From assembly GCF_051020765.1 (NCBI RefSeq), contig NW_027469114.1, forward strand, positions 620,001-684,000: a DNA stretch of 64,000 bases, read 5' to 3'. This DNA is from Lasioglossum baleicum. Lineage: Eukaryota; Arthropoda; Insecta; Hymenoptera; Halictidae. Below are positions 39,101-52,700 of this stretch, piece after piece. A model generated the notes under the pieces. That model worked only from the letters and a program-made list of their open reading frames with translations. It was not told the origin of the DNA and did no database searches. The position numbers and the translations under genes are program-made. Numbering within the stretch: the first letter of the stretch is position 1; each line of letters begins with the position of its first letter.

Positions 39101-41362
39101 TGTTCGACGTTCTGTCATCTAGTTCAAACATAAAATTGAAGTGCCGCCACTGAAATGTATAACATCGTGTGCATCTATAGAGGAAGTTATGCTACCGATA
39201 CAGCGGGTGAGAATCCCGGATGGTAAGGACTTCGGTAATTCGAATGGTCTCATACCAATTGGATATGTTCTCTGTTTGTCTCTCTACTCTTATTTTCAAA
39301 CTGTGTACTAAGGTGCCTATTGCCAAAACTGTACAGCCGATTTACTTTCGGTATTTTTCGATTGACTCTCACAATCACTGCATAGGTGTAGCTATTGACT
39401 TAGGCGTTCGTTTTTGACAGAAGGTAGCAATGTTCCCGAGCGGCTTAAGCCTCAATATTCTTATTCATACGTGAAGATAAGGAAATCGTCACTGAAATTA
39501 AGGTGCTCGTCTCTGAAATGAATACTAATTTCTTCTCCTGAACACGAAATTATACTCTTGATACCGGGTTAATTTTTTCGGTGGGTAAGGTCTTCGTTAA
39601 AATGTTTGACTCAATACGAATAGGTATCGTGCTACAACGGTTTTACGCCCTTAATTGAAATTCGAACCGTGAACTAAGGTGTATTTGGCAACATTGTTCA
39701 ACGAATTTACTCCAGGAATGTGTTGTTGGACTTTCGCAATCAGACGATACATGATGCTATTGCCTAAGGGGTGCCGCACGCAACAAACATGATAACACTT
39801 TGGAACGGTTTCACCGGCGATCTCATAACTCCAACATGCAATTATCGTGTCCGTCACTAAAATGAGTAGCAATGCCTTTGTCCGAACACGAAATTGTACT
39901 CTCGAAACGGCGGGACTGGTACACTGGACGTAGGGTTTCTGTAAATAGTTTGACACTACACGAATATGTATCGCCCTACAGCGGTTTGACGTCTAGCTTT
40001 AATATCCGATCCCTAAATTAATGTGCTTATTTCCAATAATGTACAGGGCATTTACTCCAGGAATACCTGCTTTGACTTTCGGAATCAGAGGATGGGTGAA
40101 ACTAATAACTTATCCGTTCGATTTTAAGGTCTGCGGTACCGATCTTGAAAGGTTCAACTCTCGATGTTGTAATTCATACAAGAAATTGAGGTGCTCGTCA
40201 CTAGAATGTATAGTAACTTGCTATTCTAAACTTGAAGTTATACTCTCGATACAGCCGGTTATCTTTTCGGATGGTAAGGTCTTCTTTAAAACTTTTGACT
40301 TTATATATATTGGTAACGTTCTCATACGATTTGACGCTGTATATATAATATTCAAACCGTGAACTGAGTTGTCTATTTCTAGTACTGTTCATCGTATTTA
40401 CTCCCGGAAAACATGGTCTGACTCTCGGAACCGCAGGATAGGTGAAGCTATTGTGTTATATATGCGATTTCAAGACGAAGGCCGTATTGTTCAAGAACGG
40501 GTTCACCCTTGATCTCCTCATTCATAAATGAAATGAAGGTGCCCTTCACTGCAATGTATACTAACTTGATCTTCTGCCGACGAGGGAATACTCTAAATAC
40601 ATCGGGTTAATTTCCGGGAGGGTAAGGTTTTGTGTGAAACTTTTGACACTATCCCAATATGTATCGGTATCCAAATAGTTGACTGTGCGTTTTAATATTC
40701 TAACCGTGAACTAAGGTGTCCGATGCCAATAGTGTATAGAGGATTGACACCCGGTATACCCAATTTGACTCTCCGAATCACAGGACAGGTGAAACTGTAA
40801 ACTAAGCCGTTCAAGCCTTAGAGAAGGTGGCAACGTTCTCGAACGATTTGATACAAGATATTCCTATTGATACATGAAATTAGGATGTCCGTCTGTGAAA
40901 TTGTCTGCTAGTTCGTTCCTCTGAACTCAAATTAAGACAATCGCTACGGCGGCTTCCGTTCTCGGAATGTATGGTATACGTTAAAAAGAATGACTTTAAA
41001 CCAATTGGTAATGTTCTCGAACTGTTTGACTCTCAACCTTAATATTCATGCAGTGAATTACGGTGTCTACTGCCAATACTCCTCAGCGAATTTACTCCAG
41101 GACCGCCCGGTTTGACTCTCCGAATCACTGGTTAGGTGAAGCTATTGATTTAGCCGATCGTTTTACACAGAAGGTGGCAACGTTCTCGAGAGGTTTGATC
41201 TTCGATCTTTTAATTCATTCATGAAGTTAAGGTGCTCGTCACTAAAATGTTCAATAATGTGTTTCCCTAATCACGTAGCTATACTTTCGAAACGGAGGGT
41301 CAGATTCTTGGGTGTTAAGGCCATCGGTAAAAAGTTTGACTTGCTAACAAACGGTATCATTG
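33136..41362 (+). repeat. Satellite block 5, forward orientation
   Basis: About 24 forward monomers. Several half-units are type 3, recognised by GAAATGAATACTAATTTC and a GATGAAGC-GGTGAGG stretch (near 33380, 34760, 36860 and 38590). Type 2 examples lie near 35440, 35800 and 40890. A 9-bp word is triplicated at 38650-38676 where a monomer is shortened, and a roughly 27-bp piece is locally duplicated at 39475-39525. The block ends near 41362, where forward AACGGTATCATT is followed by reverse TTACCTCACGGTATGAATATT. Confidence 0.93.
38650..38676 (+). repeat. 9-bp triplication at a truncated monomer
   Basis: ACCTGGTGT, ACCTGGTGT, ACCTGGTTT in tandem. It lies exactly where the array jumps from the AAAACGTTTGAC part of one half-unit to the ACCTGGTTTGACTCTC part of the next, skipping over 100 bp. 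Template slippage during the deletion would explain it. Confidence 0.85.
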
Positions 41363-44300
41363 AATCTTACCTCACGGTATGAATATTAGAGAACAGAGCC
41401 AAACCGCTAGAGAACGTTACCAATTACTGTAACGTCATACTCCATACCGGATACCTTACCTTACGAGATAATAACCCGCTGTATCGTGGGTATAACTTCG
41501 AGATCAGGGAAAGAAATTAGTGGACACTCTACCATGCGGAAACTGGAAACACATTGGTACACATTTCAGTGACGGCACCTTACATTCATGTATGAGTTAG
41601 AATATCGATGGTCAAACATTTCGAAAACGTTACCGCCCACATTGAGATTCAAAAGGCTAAGACAATTGCTTCACCTATCCTCTGAATCCAAGAGGTAAAC
41701 ATCGTAATCCGGGAGAACTTCCGCAGAGCAGGATTGGCAATTGACACCTTAATTCACTGTTCGAATATTAAAGTAGAGCATCAAACCGTTGTAGAAATTA
41801 ACCTGTTTGTATAGATTCGAACACTTCATCGATAGGCTTACTTCTGAAACAGCAAACCCGTCGTATCGAGAGTATAACTTCGTGCTCAAGGAGGCAAACT
41901 GTTACACGCATTAGAGGCGGCCACATTTCTTTGACGTACGATTTACATGATCGAGGGACAATACCTTCGTGTGTGTTACAACTTTCTTTGGGAGACGAAC
42001 GGATAAGTCAATAGTTTCACGTATCCAGCGACTTGGAGAGTCAAACCAGGTATTCAGGGAGTAAATCCTCTGTACAATAATGGCAATAGATACCCTAATT
42101 CGCGAAGTGAATATTGAAATTGAGAGCCAGACCATATGAGAACGTTGCAAATTGCTACAAAGTCAAACGTTTCACCAAATGCCTTGCCGTCCGAGAAGAT
42201 AAGCCGCAGTATCGACAGCATAGGTACGTCTTTAGGAAAACAAGTTATTAAACATTTTAGAGGCGGGGACCGCAATTTCATTATGAATAAGGGGATCAAG
42301 TGTCAAACCGTTCGAGAATGTTACCACCTTCTGTGAAAATCGGACGGCTATGACAATAGCTTCACCCATCCTGTGATTCCGGTAGCCAAACCAGGTATTC
42401 GGGGAGTAAACCTGCTGAACAATATTAATTATAAACCCCTTACTTCACTGTTTGAATATTAAAGTAAAACGTCAGACTGTTTGACAGCCTTATCCACTGG
42501 TATTAGAGTCAAACATTTTACCGAAGATCTTAGCCCCCGAACAACTAACCCGCTGTATCGAGAGTATAACTTCTTGATCAGATAAAGAAATTAGTCTTCA
42601 GTTCCATAATGGGCGTCTTAATTTCATGTATGAATTAGAAGTTCGAGTCAAACCGATTCAGAATGTTACCGCCTTTTTGTGGGTCGCATAGCTAAGGCAA
42701 TATCTTCGCGTATCCTGTGATTCCGAGAGCCACACAGGGTATTTCGCGGACTAAATCCCCTGAATGATGTAGGGTACAGACACCTTAATTCACAGCATGT
42801 GTTTTAAAGTAAGGAGTCAAATCTTCTGAGAACATCACCAATTCCTACAATGTCATTCTCTTTACCGAATACGTTACCTTCCAAGAACTTAATCCACTGT
42901 GCGAAGTGTCGTGCCAAGTGATCTCGGACGCAAATCAGAAGACAGCCTAGCAGACGGACACGCTAATTCCTTGTATGAATATCAAGATCGAGAGTCAAAT
43001 TTTTCTAGAATGCGTCGACCATTTCTATAGGTCACGCAGCTGAGTCAACAGCATCATCTGTCCCTGGATACCTATAGTTAGACAAGGTATTCCAGTAGAA
43101 CATCCGCTGTACAGTTTTGGCAATAGGCACGTCAATTCGCTGCATGAGTAATGATGTAGAGAGACAAACCGTGGTAGAACGTTACGTACATTTGTAGAGT
43201 GAAACTTTTTAACAAAGCCCTTAACTTCCGAGAAGCTAACGCGCTGAATCGAGGGTACGTCTTCGTGTTCAGAGAAGAAAGTTATTATACATATTAGTGT
43301 CGGGCACCTTAATTTCACATATGAATTTGAAGATATAGTGTCAAACCAATCGAGAACGTTACCAGAATCTTTGGGAATTGAACGGCTGAGTCGGTAGCCT
43401 CACCTATCCTGTGGCCCCGATAGTCACACCTGGAATATGAGCAGTTAATCCGCTGAAGACTATTGACAATAGACACATTTATTCACGGCATGGATATTAA
43501 AGGACAGAGTCAAACCGCTGGAGATCGTTACCCATTGCTATAACGTCAGACTCCACACCGGATATCTTACATTTCGAGAACATAACCCGCTGTATCGTAG
43601 GTTTTACTGCGGATTACGGGAAATAAATTAGTAGACATTTTAGCAGATGTACACCTCAATTCTATGTCTGAATTAGCAGATCCAGTATCGAACAGCCCCA
43701 GAGCGTTATCACATTCCTTGAGAGCCGGATGCCTTAGTCAATAGCATCACATATAGATGTGATTCCTAGTGTCAAGCGTACAATTCCAGGAGTAAGTCCG
43801 CTGAACATTACTGGCAATAGACACCTTAATTCATGCTACTAATATTACAGCAGAAAGTTAATCCGTCGGAGAAAAATACCACTTGCTATAGAGTTATTAT
43901 ATTGACCGAACATATTATTTTCCTAAAACATAACCCTCTTTAGGGAATGTCATTCTTAGTACTCAAGGAAACAAATTGGTAGACATTTTGACATACGGAA
44001 CGACTTATTTTCTTGTATCAATAGAAAAATCGACAGTCAAACTGTTCGAGAGCGATACCATATCCTTTGAGAGCTTCACCTATCCTATAATTCCGATAGT
44101 CACACCAGGTGCTTTAGGGGTACATGCGCTGAATAGTATTAGCAATAGACATCTTTATTTACGGTATGAATATTAAAGTAGAGCGCCAAATCGTTTGAGA
44201 TCGATACCAATTGGTATAACGTGACACTCAATACCGAATACTTTACCTTCCGAGAACATAACCCGCTGTATCGAGAATATAACTTCTTGTATTAGGAAGC

Positions 44301-46228
44301 AAGTTCGCTTACATTTTAGAGACGGTACCCTCAATTTCATATGTAAATTAGAAGATCGAGTGTCAGACAGATCGAAAAATATATCAACCTTCCATGGCAT
44401 AACGGTCAAGTTAATAGCTTCACTTATACAGGGATTCCGATCATCAAACCAGGTACTCCGCGGGTAAATGCCCTTTACGGTATTGGAAATAGATACCTCA
44501 ATTCACGGTATGAACATTAAAGCTGACCATCATTCCGCTGTAGGGCGCTGCCTATTGATTTGGAGTGAATCCATTCACAGAATGCCTTGGATTTCGAGAA
44601 TCTAACGCGCCCGTATCGAGAGTATAGCTTCGCATTCAGCGAAACACATTAATACACATTTTAGTGACGTATACCGTGATTCCAAGCATGAATTAGCAGA
44701 TCGATTGTTAATTCGTTCGCGAACGTTACCAACTTCACCGAGACACGAGCGAGTAAGTCAATACGATCACCTATCCTGTGATTCCGAGAGTCAAACCAGA
44801 TATAACGGGAGTAAATCCGCGAAGACTATTAATTCTCGGCCACCTAGTTCACGGCATAGATATGAAAGTTAAGAGTGAAATTCATGGAGAGATTTACCTA
44901 CTGATACAAACTTAAACTATTTAACGATGGCCTTAGATTTCGAGAAGTTAACCTGCTGTATCAAGAGAATATCCTTGTGTTCCGAGACGCTAGTGGACAT
45001 ATTAGATACGGAAACTCGAATTACATTTATGAATTAGAAAATCGATGGTCAAACCATTCCATAATGTTACCACCTACTTTGAGCGTCGAGCTGATAAGTC
45101 AATACCATCACCTTTAGTTGAGATTCCGTCAGTCAAACCTGGTATTCCAGGAGTATATCCGCCGAACAGTATTGTCAACGGACACTCTAATTCACGGTTT
45201 GAATATTAAAGTAAAGCGTCAAACCGTTTTTGAACGTTACTAATTGGAATAATGTCAATCGTTTTACCGAAGGCGATAAGTTCCGCGAACAGCATCCGCT
45301 TCATCGAGTGTATAAATCTACGATCAGAGGCAGAAATCAGTATTCATTTTAGTGAGGGTCACTTAATTTCTTGTACGATGTCGGAGATCGTGGGTCAAAC
45401 CGTTCGACATCTTTGCCACCGTCTGTCAGTCACGAGCGGCTAAGTTAATAGCATAACGTATCCATCGATTCCGGGAGTGAAACGAGGTATTTCGGGAGTA
45501 AATCCGTTGAACAGAATTGTCAACATACACCTTACTTCGCGGTTTAAATCATAATATTGAGTGTCATACTGTATCAGAACGTCACAAATTGTAATGAAAT
45601 CAAACGTTCTACCTAATACCATACCGCCCGAGACGCTACCCCGCCATATCAGGAGTATATCTTTGTATATAAAAAATAAATTAGTATTAATTTCAGTTTT
45701 GGGCACCTTATCTTCATTCATGAATCAGACGATCGAGTGTCAAACCGCACGAGAACGTTTCCAACTTTTGAGCGAGTCGCACACCTACGTTAATAGCTTC
45801 ATCTATCCTGTGATTCTGAGGGTCAAACCACGTATTCCGGTAGTAAATGCGCTGTACAGTATTCACATTAGACACGAAATTTCGCGGTATAAATATTAAA
45901 GAGGAAATTCAGAGCGGTGTAGAGCAATACCTATTTTTATATAATCGAACTTATTACGGATGGCCTTATTTTCCGTGAAGCTGACCCGCAGTATCCATAT
46001 AATATCTTCGTGTCCAATGAAGCCAATTGATATACATTTTAGTGATGGTCACATAAATTTCATGTTTGGATTAGAAGAACGTGTGTCAAACCATTTGGTA
46101 GCGGCACCACCTTTCTTCAGAGCCGAACGTCTAAGTGAACAACTTCAACTATACTGTAATTCCGAGAGCCAAACCAGGTGTGCCTTGAGTAAATCCGCTC
46201 AACACTGTTGGCCATTGGTACCTTAATA
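41363..46228 (-). repeat. Satellite block 6a, reverse orientation
   Basis: About 14 reverse monomers from the strand switch to the second GC-rich element. Near 41540-41570 a piece of about 35 bp is repeated (GTGGACACTCT followed by TGGTACACATTTCAG). Type 2 half-units lie near 42910 and 43950. The segment at 42262-42305 shares ATTATGAATAAG-GATCAAGTGT with 4252-4280, where most monomers read ATGTATGAATTAGAAGATCG. The last satellite bases before the insertion are GTACCTTAATA. No gene is seen. Confidence 0.93.
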
Positions 46229-46250
46229 CCCACGCAGAAGCTGCGGTGGG
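46229..46250 (+). other. Terminal hairpin of retroposon copy 2
   Basis: CCCACGCAG, loop AAG, then CTGCGGTGGG: nine paired bases with one bulge. The copy 1 end (10154-10178) has different bases but keeps the outer CCCAC/GTGGG and an inner CAGC/GCTG pairing, which supports a conserved structure. Read on the minus strand it would be a 3'-terminal stem-loop, a feature of several LINE and SINE tails. Confidence 0.5.
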
Positions 46251-46406
46251 CCTGCTGGTTCCATTGCAGTATGTGTATGACGAACCCACGGTGCCGAATT
46301 CGGCCGAACTAAGGCCGAGGTATCCAATCAGCTCATTCAGGAAGTAAAGAGTCCTTACACGGAGTACGACCAGTACGGCCCTGCATTCACTGGTACCTCG
46401 GGAAGC

Positions 46407-46417
46407 GGTTCGAGTCC
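46407..46417 (+). promoter_or_regulatory. RNA polymerase III B-box-like motif, copy 2
   Basis: GGTTCGAGTCC, a full match to GGTTCGANTCC, about 180 bp from the left end. No convincing A-box lies 35-60 bp upstream. It may be a relic of a tRNA-derived promoter or chance in GC-rich DNA. Confidence 0.38.
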
Positions 46418-46776
46418 TGGGAAGGCGGGCTTCGTCCGGTCGCCCCGCCGGTTGCTTGGGTTGGCCTCGCGCGGGCTGTGTTGGGCCCATATCGCGGGTT
46501 AAGTGGCTTTTTTTTCGCACGGTGGGACCCTCCACGGGTATGCTGCGCAAGAGTAACTCGGACACTGACCTGCAGAGTCAGTAGGTAATATAAAAGGTCC
46601 CGGCCTACCGAAGATTGCCGCGTATGGCTTGCAATGTTCGAGCTAATTGATAGGTGCGTTATGAGGAGTGTCACGCAGTGCGCTGATTGGGCGTATCCCA
46701 ATCCCGCGCCCATGGGGGCCGTGTCGCTAGGCCATAGTGGCATGTTCGTCACGCTATGTCACCGACACAAGATGAC

Positions 46777-49700
46777 ACCTTAGTTCACGAATTTATTATT
46801 AACGTAAAGCGTCAAATATTTGCTGAAGGTTACATAATCGAATAAAGTCAATCTTTTGACCAAATTCCTTATCATCCGAGATCCTAACTCGCTGCAGCAA
46901 GTGTCTTGCTTAATGTTCTCGGAAACAAATTAGTAGACATGTTAGCCGACGCGCATTACCTTTTCATGTAGAAATAGCAAAATCGAAAGTCAAACCGTTC
47001 GAGGAAGTTACCACCTTCATCAAGAGACGAACAGCTCAGCCAATTGCTTCACATATCCTGTTATTCCGAGAGTATAATCAGGCACTCCGAGAGTAAATGC
47101 GCTGAACAGTATAGGAAATAGATACCATAATTCGCGGCTTGTACATTAAAATAGAGCGACAAATCGTTTGAGAACGTTACCAATTGCTATAACGTGAAAC
47201 ACTTTACCGAAGGCCTTACCCTCTGGTAAACTAACCAGCTATATCCAGATTGTAACTTCGTATTCCGAGAAAAAAGTAGCATTAATATCAGATGCACCCA
47301 CCATATATTTGATTATGAATTCGATGGTCGAACCGTTCGAGAATGTTACTACCCTCTGCGAGAGACGATCGGCTAAGTTAATAGCTTCACCTATACTGTG
47401 CTTCCGAATGTCAAACCAAGCATTCCGGGATTAAATCAGGTAGTAAGTATTGCCAATAGAACACTCAATTCACGGATGCATACTAATGCAGAGAGTCAAA
47501 CCGCAGTAGAACGTTACCAGTTGCTATAAGCCAAACGTTTTACTGCAGACCTTACCCTGCGAATATCTAATACGCTGTATCGAAAGTATAGCATCGTCCT
47601 CAGAGGAACAAACTACTATGTTCCATAGAGTCGGGTACCTCAAATTCACGTATGAATTAAAAGATCGGGCGTCAAACCGTTCGAGAACGTTGCCACCCTC
47701 TTTGTGATTCGGACGGCTAGGTCAATCGCTTCACCTTTCCTGTGATTCTGAGAGGCATATCAGGTAGTCCCGGAGTAAATCCCCTGAGCAGTATTGGAAA
47801 TAGACACATTAGCACACAGTTTGAATATTAAAGCAGAGGATCAAACCGGTGTAGATCGTTACCTCTTGCAATAAAGTCTAACTACCTACCGAAGGACTTA
47901 TTCCCCGAGAAGCAAACCCGCCGTATCGAGGGTATAACTGCGTAAATAGAGAAACACATCAGTATACGCCTTAGTGACGGCACCTTAAATTCGTCTGTAA
48001 ATTAGAATATAGACGGTCAAATCGTTCGAGAACGTTACCACCCACTTTGTGGTTAGGACAGCTAGTTCAATAGCTTCACCACTCGTGTGATCATGAGAGT
48101 CAAATTAGGAAATCTGTGAGTATTGGCAATTGACACTTTAATTCACGGCTCGAATATCAACGTAGAGCGTCAAACCACTTTTGAACGTTACTAATTGGTA
48201 TGAAGTCAAACGTCATCCGAAGTCGTTATCTTCCGCGAATTTCACCTGATTCATCAAGAGCTTATGTTCGTGTTCAGAGGATGAAACTAGTATCCACGTC
48301 AGTGATGGGCACCTCAAATTGATGTATGACTTAGAATATCGATGGTCAAATTATTCGACGACGTTGCCATCCTCTTTGAGATTCGAACTGCCAGGTCAAT
48401 CGCTTCATCTATCCTGTGATTCTGAGAGACAAATCACGCAATCCGGGAGTAAATCCCCTGAGCAGCATGGGCATTATACACAATATTTCACGGTACAAAT
48501 ATTAGAGTACAGTGTCAGTCCTTTGTAGAACGATACCTATTGGTACAGTATCAAATTTTTTCGGCGGCCTTACCTTCCGAAATTCTTACCCGCTGTTTCG
48601 TATAAGTATAACATTGTGTTCAGAGGAACAAATTACAATACATTTTGTTCACGGTCACCGTAACCTCATGTATGCGTTAGAAGATCAAGAGTCAAACAGT
48701 TGTAAAACGTTACCATCATATTTTAGAGTCGAACGGTTAAGTCAGTCGAGTAACCTATCCTATGATTCAAAGAGCCAAATCAGGTACTGCTGGTGAAAAT
48801 CCGCTGAACAGTATAGGCAATAGACACCTTATTTCACTGTTTTAATATTAATGCATAGCGTCAAACCGTTTTAGTACTTTGCCAATTTCTATAAATTCAA
48901 AATTTTTTCAGAAAGCCATAACATTCGAGAAGCTAACCCGCAGGATCGATAGTATAACTTCATGTTTAGATAAACACACTGGTATACATTTTAGCAGGCG
49001 GAAACCTTCATTTCATATATGAATAGGAGAGTCGAGTGCCAAATCATGCCACAACGTTGCATCGTTCTGCGAGGGACGAACGGCTAACTGAACAGCTTTA
49101 CGTGTTCCGAGATTTCGAGAGTCAAGGAAGGTATTCCGGGAGTATATCGGCTGAGCAGTATTGCACTAGACACCAGAGATCACGGTTTGAATATTAAAAT
49201 AGAGCTACAGACCGTTTGATAACGTTACCAATTGCCATAATGTCCAACGCTTAAGCGAGGGCGCTACACTCCGCGAACATCACCCGCGCCATCGAGAATA
49301 TAGCTTCGAGCTCGGAGAAAGAAGTTAGTATTCATGTCAGGAATGGACACCTTATCTTGGTGTATGAATGAGAATATCGAGCGTCAAACCGCTCGATGAC
49401 GTTGCCACCAACTGTTAGACACGACCGGCTAAGTCAAGAGCATAACCAAACCTGTTTTTCCGCTAATCAAACAAAGTATTCCGGGAGTAATTGGCCTGTA
49501 CTGTATTGCCAATACACACCTTATTTCACGGTATTAATGAAATGGCAGACCGACAAGCCGCGATAGAACGCTACTTAATGATATCAAGTCTAGCATTTTG
49601 CCGACAGCCTTACCGTCCGCGAAGCTAGCCCGCCGTATCGAGTGTATAACTTCGTGTTTAGAGAAACACATTAGCGTACAATTTAGTGACGGCATCTTAG

Positions 49701-52700
49701 CGTCATGTATGAATTGGAAAGTCGATTGAAACAGTTCGTGATCGTAACCACGTTCTATGCTAATCTAACAGCTATGCCAATAGCTTCGTCTATCCTGTGA
49801 TTCCGAAAGTCAAACCAGGCATTCCGGGAGTTATTCCGCAGGACAGCATTGGCAATGGCCGCCTGAATTGTCAGCATGAGCATTAATGAAGGGAATCAAA
49901 TCGTTGGAGATCATCACCAATTGATATAAAGTCATTCTTTTTACAGAATAAGCTACCTTCCGATGAAGTATCCCGCTATACCGAGAGTACAACTGCATTT
50001 TCAGAGAAGCACATTGGTACGCATTTTAGTAATGGGCGCCATAATTTCATGTAAGAATTACATGACCGATAGTCAAATCGTTCCCGAACTTTACCCCGTT
50101 CTTTGGGGGATATAAAGCTAAACCATCAGCACCACCCAACCTATTATTCCGCCAGAAAAAGCAGGTATTACAGGAGTAAATGCGCTCAACAGTATTCGCA
50201 ATAGAAACCCTAATTCACTGTGAGAGTATTAAAGTATAGTGTCCAATCTTTGTAGAACGTTCCTCATTGGTATAAGTCAAACTTTTTACAGATGCCATAT
50301 CTTCCGAGAAGTTAACCCCATGTATCGAGAGTTTAACTTCGTCATCAGAGATACAAATTAATATACATTTTAGTGGCGGGCCCCTCAGTATCATGAATGA
50401 ATAACTAGTTCGAGTGTCAAACTGATCGATACCGTTATCACATCCTTCGATAGTCGCACAGCTATGTCAATAGCTACAGCTATCCTGTGTTTCCGATAGG
50501 CAAATCAGGTATTCCACGAGTAAACTCGCTGCTCAGTATTGGCAATAAACACCGCAGCACACTTTATGAATATTACTGTACAGCGTCAAACAGGTGAAGA
50601 ACGTTACCCATTAATATTACGTCATATTCCTTACCAGACACCTTTACTTCCTTGAACCGAACCCGCTATAGCGAATTTCATGCTTAGTGGTCGCAGAAGT
50701 ATGTTTGGAGACATTTGAGCTGATGGATATCTCTTTCATGTATGAATTAGAAGATCGAGTGTCAAACCGATCGATAACGTTATCAGATTCTTCGAATGTC
50801 CTACTGCTAAGTCAATAGCCTCACCTACCCTGTGATTCCGACAGTCAGACCAGGTTTTCCGGGAGTAAATACGGTGAACAGTATTAGTAATAGACACCTT
50901 AATTCACGGTTTGAATATTACATATAAATGGTCAAACCGTTTGAGAACGTTACCAATTGCTATAAAGTCAAAAATTTTACCGAAGTCCTTACCCTCCGAA
51001 AAGATAACCCGCTGTATCGAGAGTATAACTTCGTGTTCAGAGGAAGAAATTAGAAAACATTTTTGTGACGGGCACATTAAGTTCATTATGAACATGAAGA
51101 TCGCGTGTCAAGCCGCTCTAGTACCTTCTCACCTTCTGCGAGAGATGAACGGCTAAATGGGTAGCTTCTCCTATTCTGAGATTCCGAGATTCAGACCAGG
51201 TATTCCGGTAGTAAATCCGCTGAACGGTATTGGAAATAGACACCTTACTCCATGGTTTGCATATTGAAGTACAGCGCCACCCAGTTTCAGATCATTACCA
51301 GAGGCTTTAATGTCAAACGTTTTACAGAAAACCTTATCGTCCGAGAAGCTATCCCGCCGTATCGGGAGTATAACTTCGTGTTTTGAGAATGAAGTTACTA
51401 TACATTTTACTGGCAGGCACCTCAATATCTTGTGTGAGATACAACATCGAGGGTTGAACATTTCGAGAACGGTACCACATTCCTTAAAATCGAACGGATA
51501 GGATAATAGTTTCACTCATCCTGTGATTCCGAATGTCAAAGCAGGTATTCCGGGAATTATATCCGCAGAAAAGAATTGTCAATAGGAACCGTATTTCCGG
51601 GAATGACTATCAGAGTAATGAGTCAAACCGTTGATGAACGTTACGTATTGGTATAGAGTCAAATTTTTTTTAGACGGCCGTACCTTCCGAGAAATTAACC
51701 TGCTGCATCGAGAGTATAACTTCGTGTCCAGAGAAGCAAATTGGTAAACATTTTATTGACGTGCCCCATAACATCATGTATGAATTACAAAATCTAGGGC
51801 CAAGCCAATCGTGAACGTTATCACAGTCTTTCATAGTCGCACAGCTAAGCCAGCAGCATCACCTATCCTCGGATACGGAGAGTCAAAGCAGTTATTCTGG
51901 GAGTCAATCTGATGTGCAGTGTTGCAATCGTACACCCAATTTAACGGTATAAATATTAATGCCACAAGTTGAACCGTCGTAGAAAGTTACGAATTGGTAT
52001 AGGATCAAAGTTTCCCCGAAGGTCTTACCATCCGCGTAGATAACACGCCGTATAGAGTGTATAACTTCGTCTTCAGAGTAGCCAAGTTGTATCCATTTTA
52101 GCGACGGGCACCTTAATATAACGGATGGATTAGAAGATCGGCGGTCATACCGTTCTAGAACGTTAAGGCCCTCTGTGACAGACGAACGGCTAAGTCAATA
52201 CCTTCACTTATCCTGCGATTCCGAGAGTCAAGCCAGATATTCCGGGAGAAAGTCCGCTGAAGAGTTCTGGAAATAGACACCATAATTCCCGGTATGAGAA
52301 TTAAAGTGGAGCGTCAAACCGTTTGAGAACGATACTGCCATACTTGAGTGTCGAACGGTTAAGTAAAAAGCTTCACCAGTCGTGTATTTCGGAGAGTCAA
52401 ACCAGGAATTCCGGGAGTCTATCCGCTGGACAGCATTAGTAGTTGACTACTTAATTGACGGTTCGAATATTAATGTTGAGCGTAAAACCGTTGCAGGACA
52501 TTACATGTTCGTATGGAATCAAACTTTTTACCGAAGGCTTTAACTCCCGAGTAGTCCAACCCGCTGTAGAAAGTGACTTGCTTAGTGTTCATGGCAACAT
52601 AAAAGTTGACATATCTTTGGAGCGCACCTTAATTTCATGTATGAACAGAATTATCGAGAGTCAAACCTTTCGATACCATCTTCTTTTTGAGTCGAACGGA

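Larger units (their letters stand above)
46229..46776 (+). mobile_element. GC-rich non-autonomous retroposon-like element, copy 2
   Basis: About 548 bp, the second copy of the element at 10154-10708. Shared blocks in the same order: GCTGCGGTGGGCC near the left end, GTATGACGAACCCAC, TACGGCCCTGCAT, CTGCAGAGTCAGTAGG, AAGGTCCCGGCCTACC, GGCGTATCCCAATCCCGC and TAGTGGCA near the right end. The left end forms a clean hairpin, CCCACGCAG against CTGCGGTGGG with one bulged base. The B-box-like word is perfect here (46407-46417). A T-run (46508-46515) replaces a G-rich part of copy 1. Flanks ACCTTAAT (46219-46226) and ACCTTAGT (46777-46784) suggest an 8-bp target duplication with one change. Different satellite sites in the two copies mean independent insertions. 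Open frames of 138 and 121 codons on the minus strand do not match copy 1 along their length, so no coding role is supported. Confidence 0.72.

Noticed and set aside
40021..40362. 113-codon plus-strand open frame in satellite block 5
   Set aside because: It is one of many chance open stretches: the same monomer phase is interrupted by stops in other copies and no codon-level conservation is visible.
41640..46000. Possible gene in the long gene-free stretch between insertions
   Set aside because: Every part can be placed on the reverse monomer; open frames are short, overlap in several frames and have no recognisable motifs.
46363..46420. tRNA gene around the GGTTCGAGTCC motif
   Set aside because: The flanking bases do not form a T-stem beyond two pairs, and no acceptor stem or A-box is found at the right distance.
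46149..46565. 138-codon minus-strand open frame, and the 121-codon frame at 46387-46752
   Set aside because: The first crosses the boundary between satellite and inserted element, and neither aligns over its length with a frame in copy 1. Words like GLEP arise from reading the B-box antisense.
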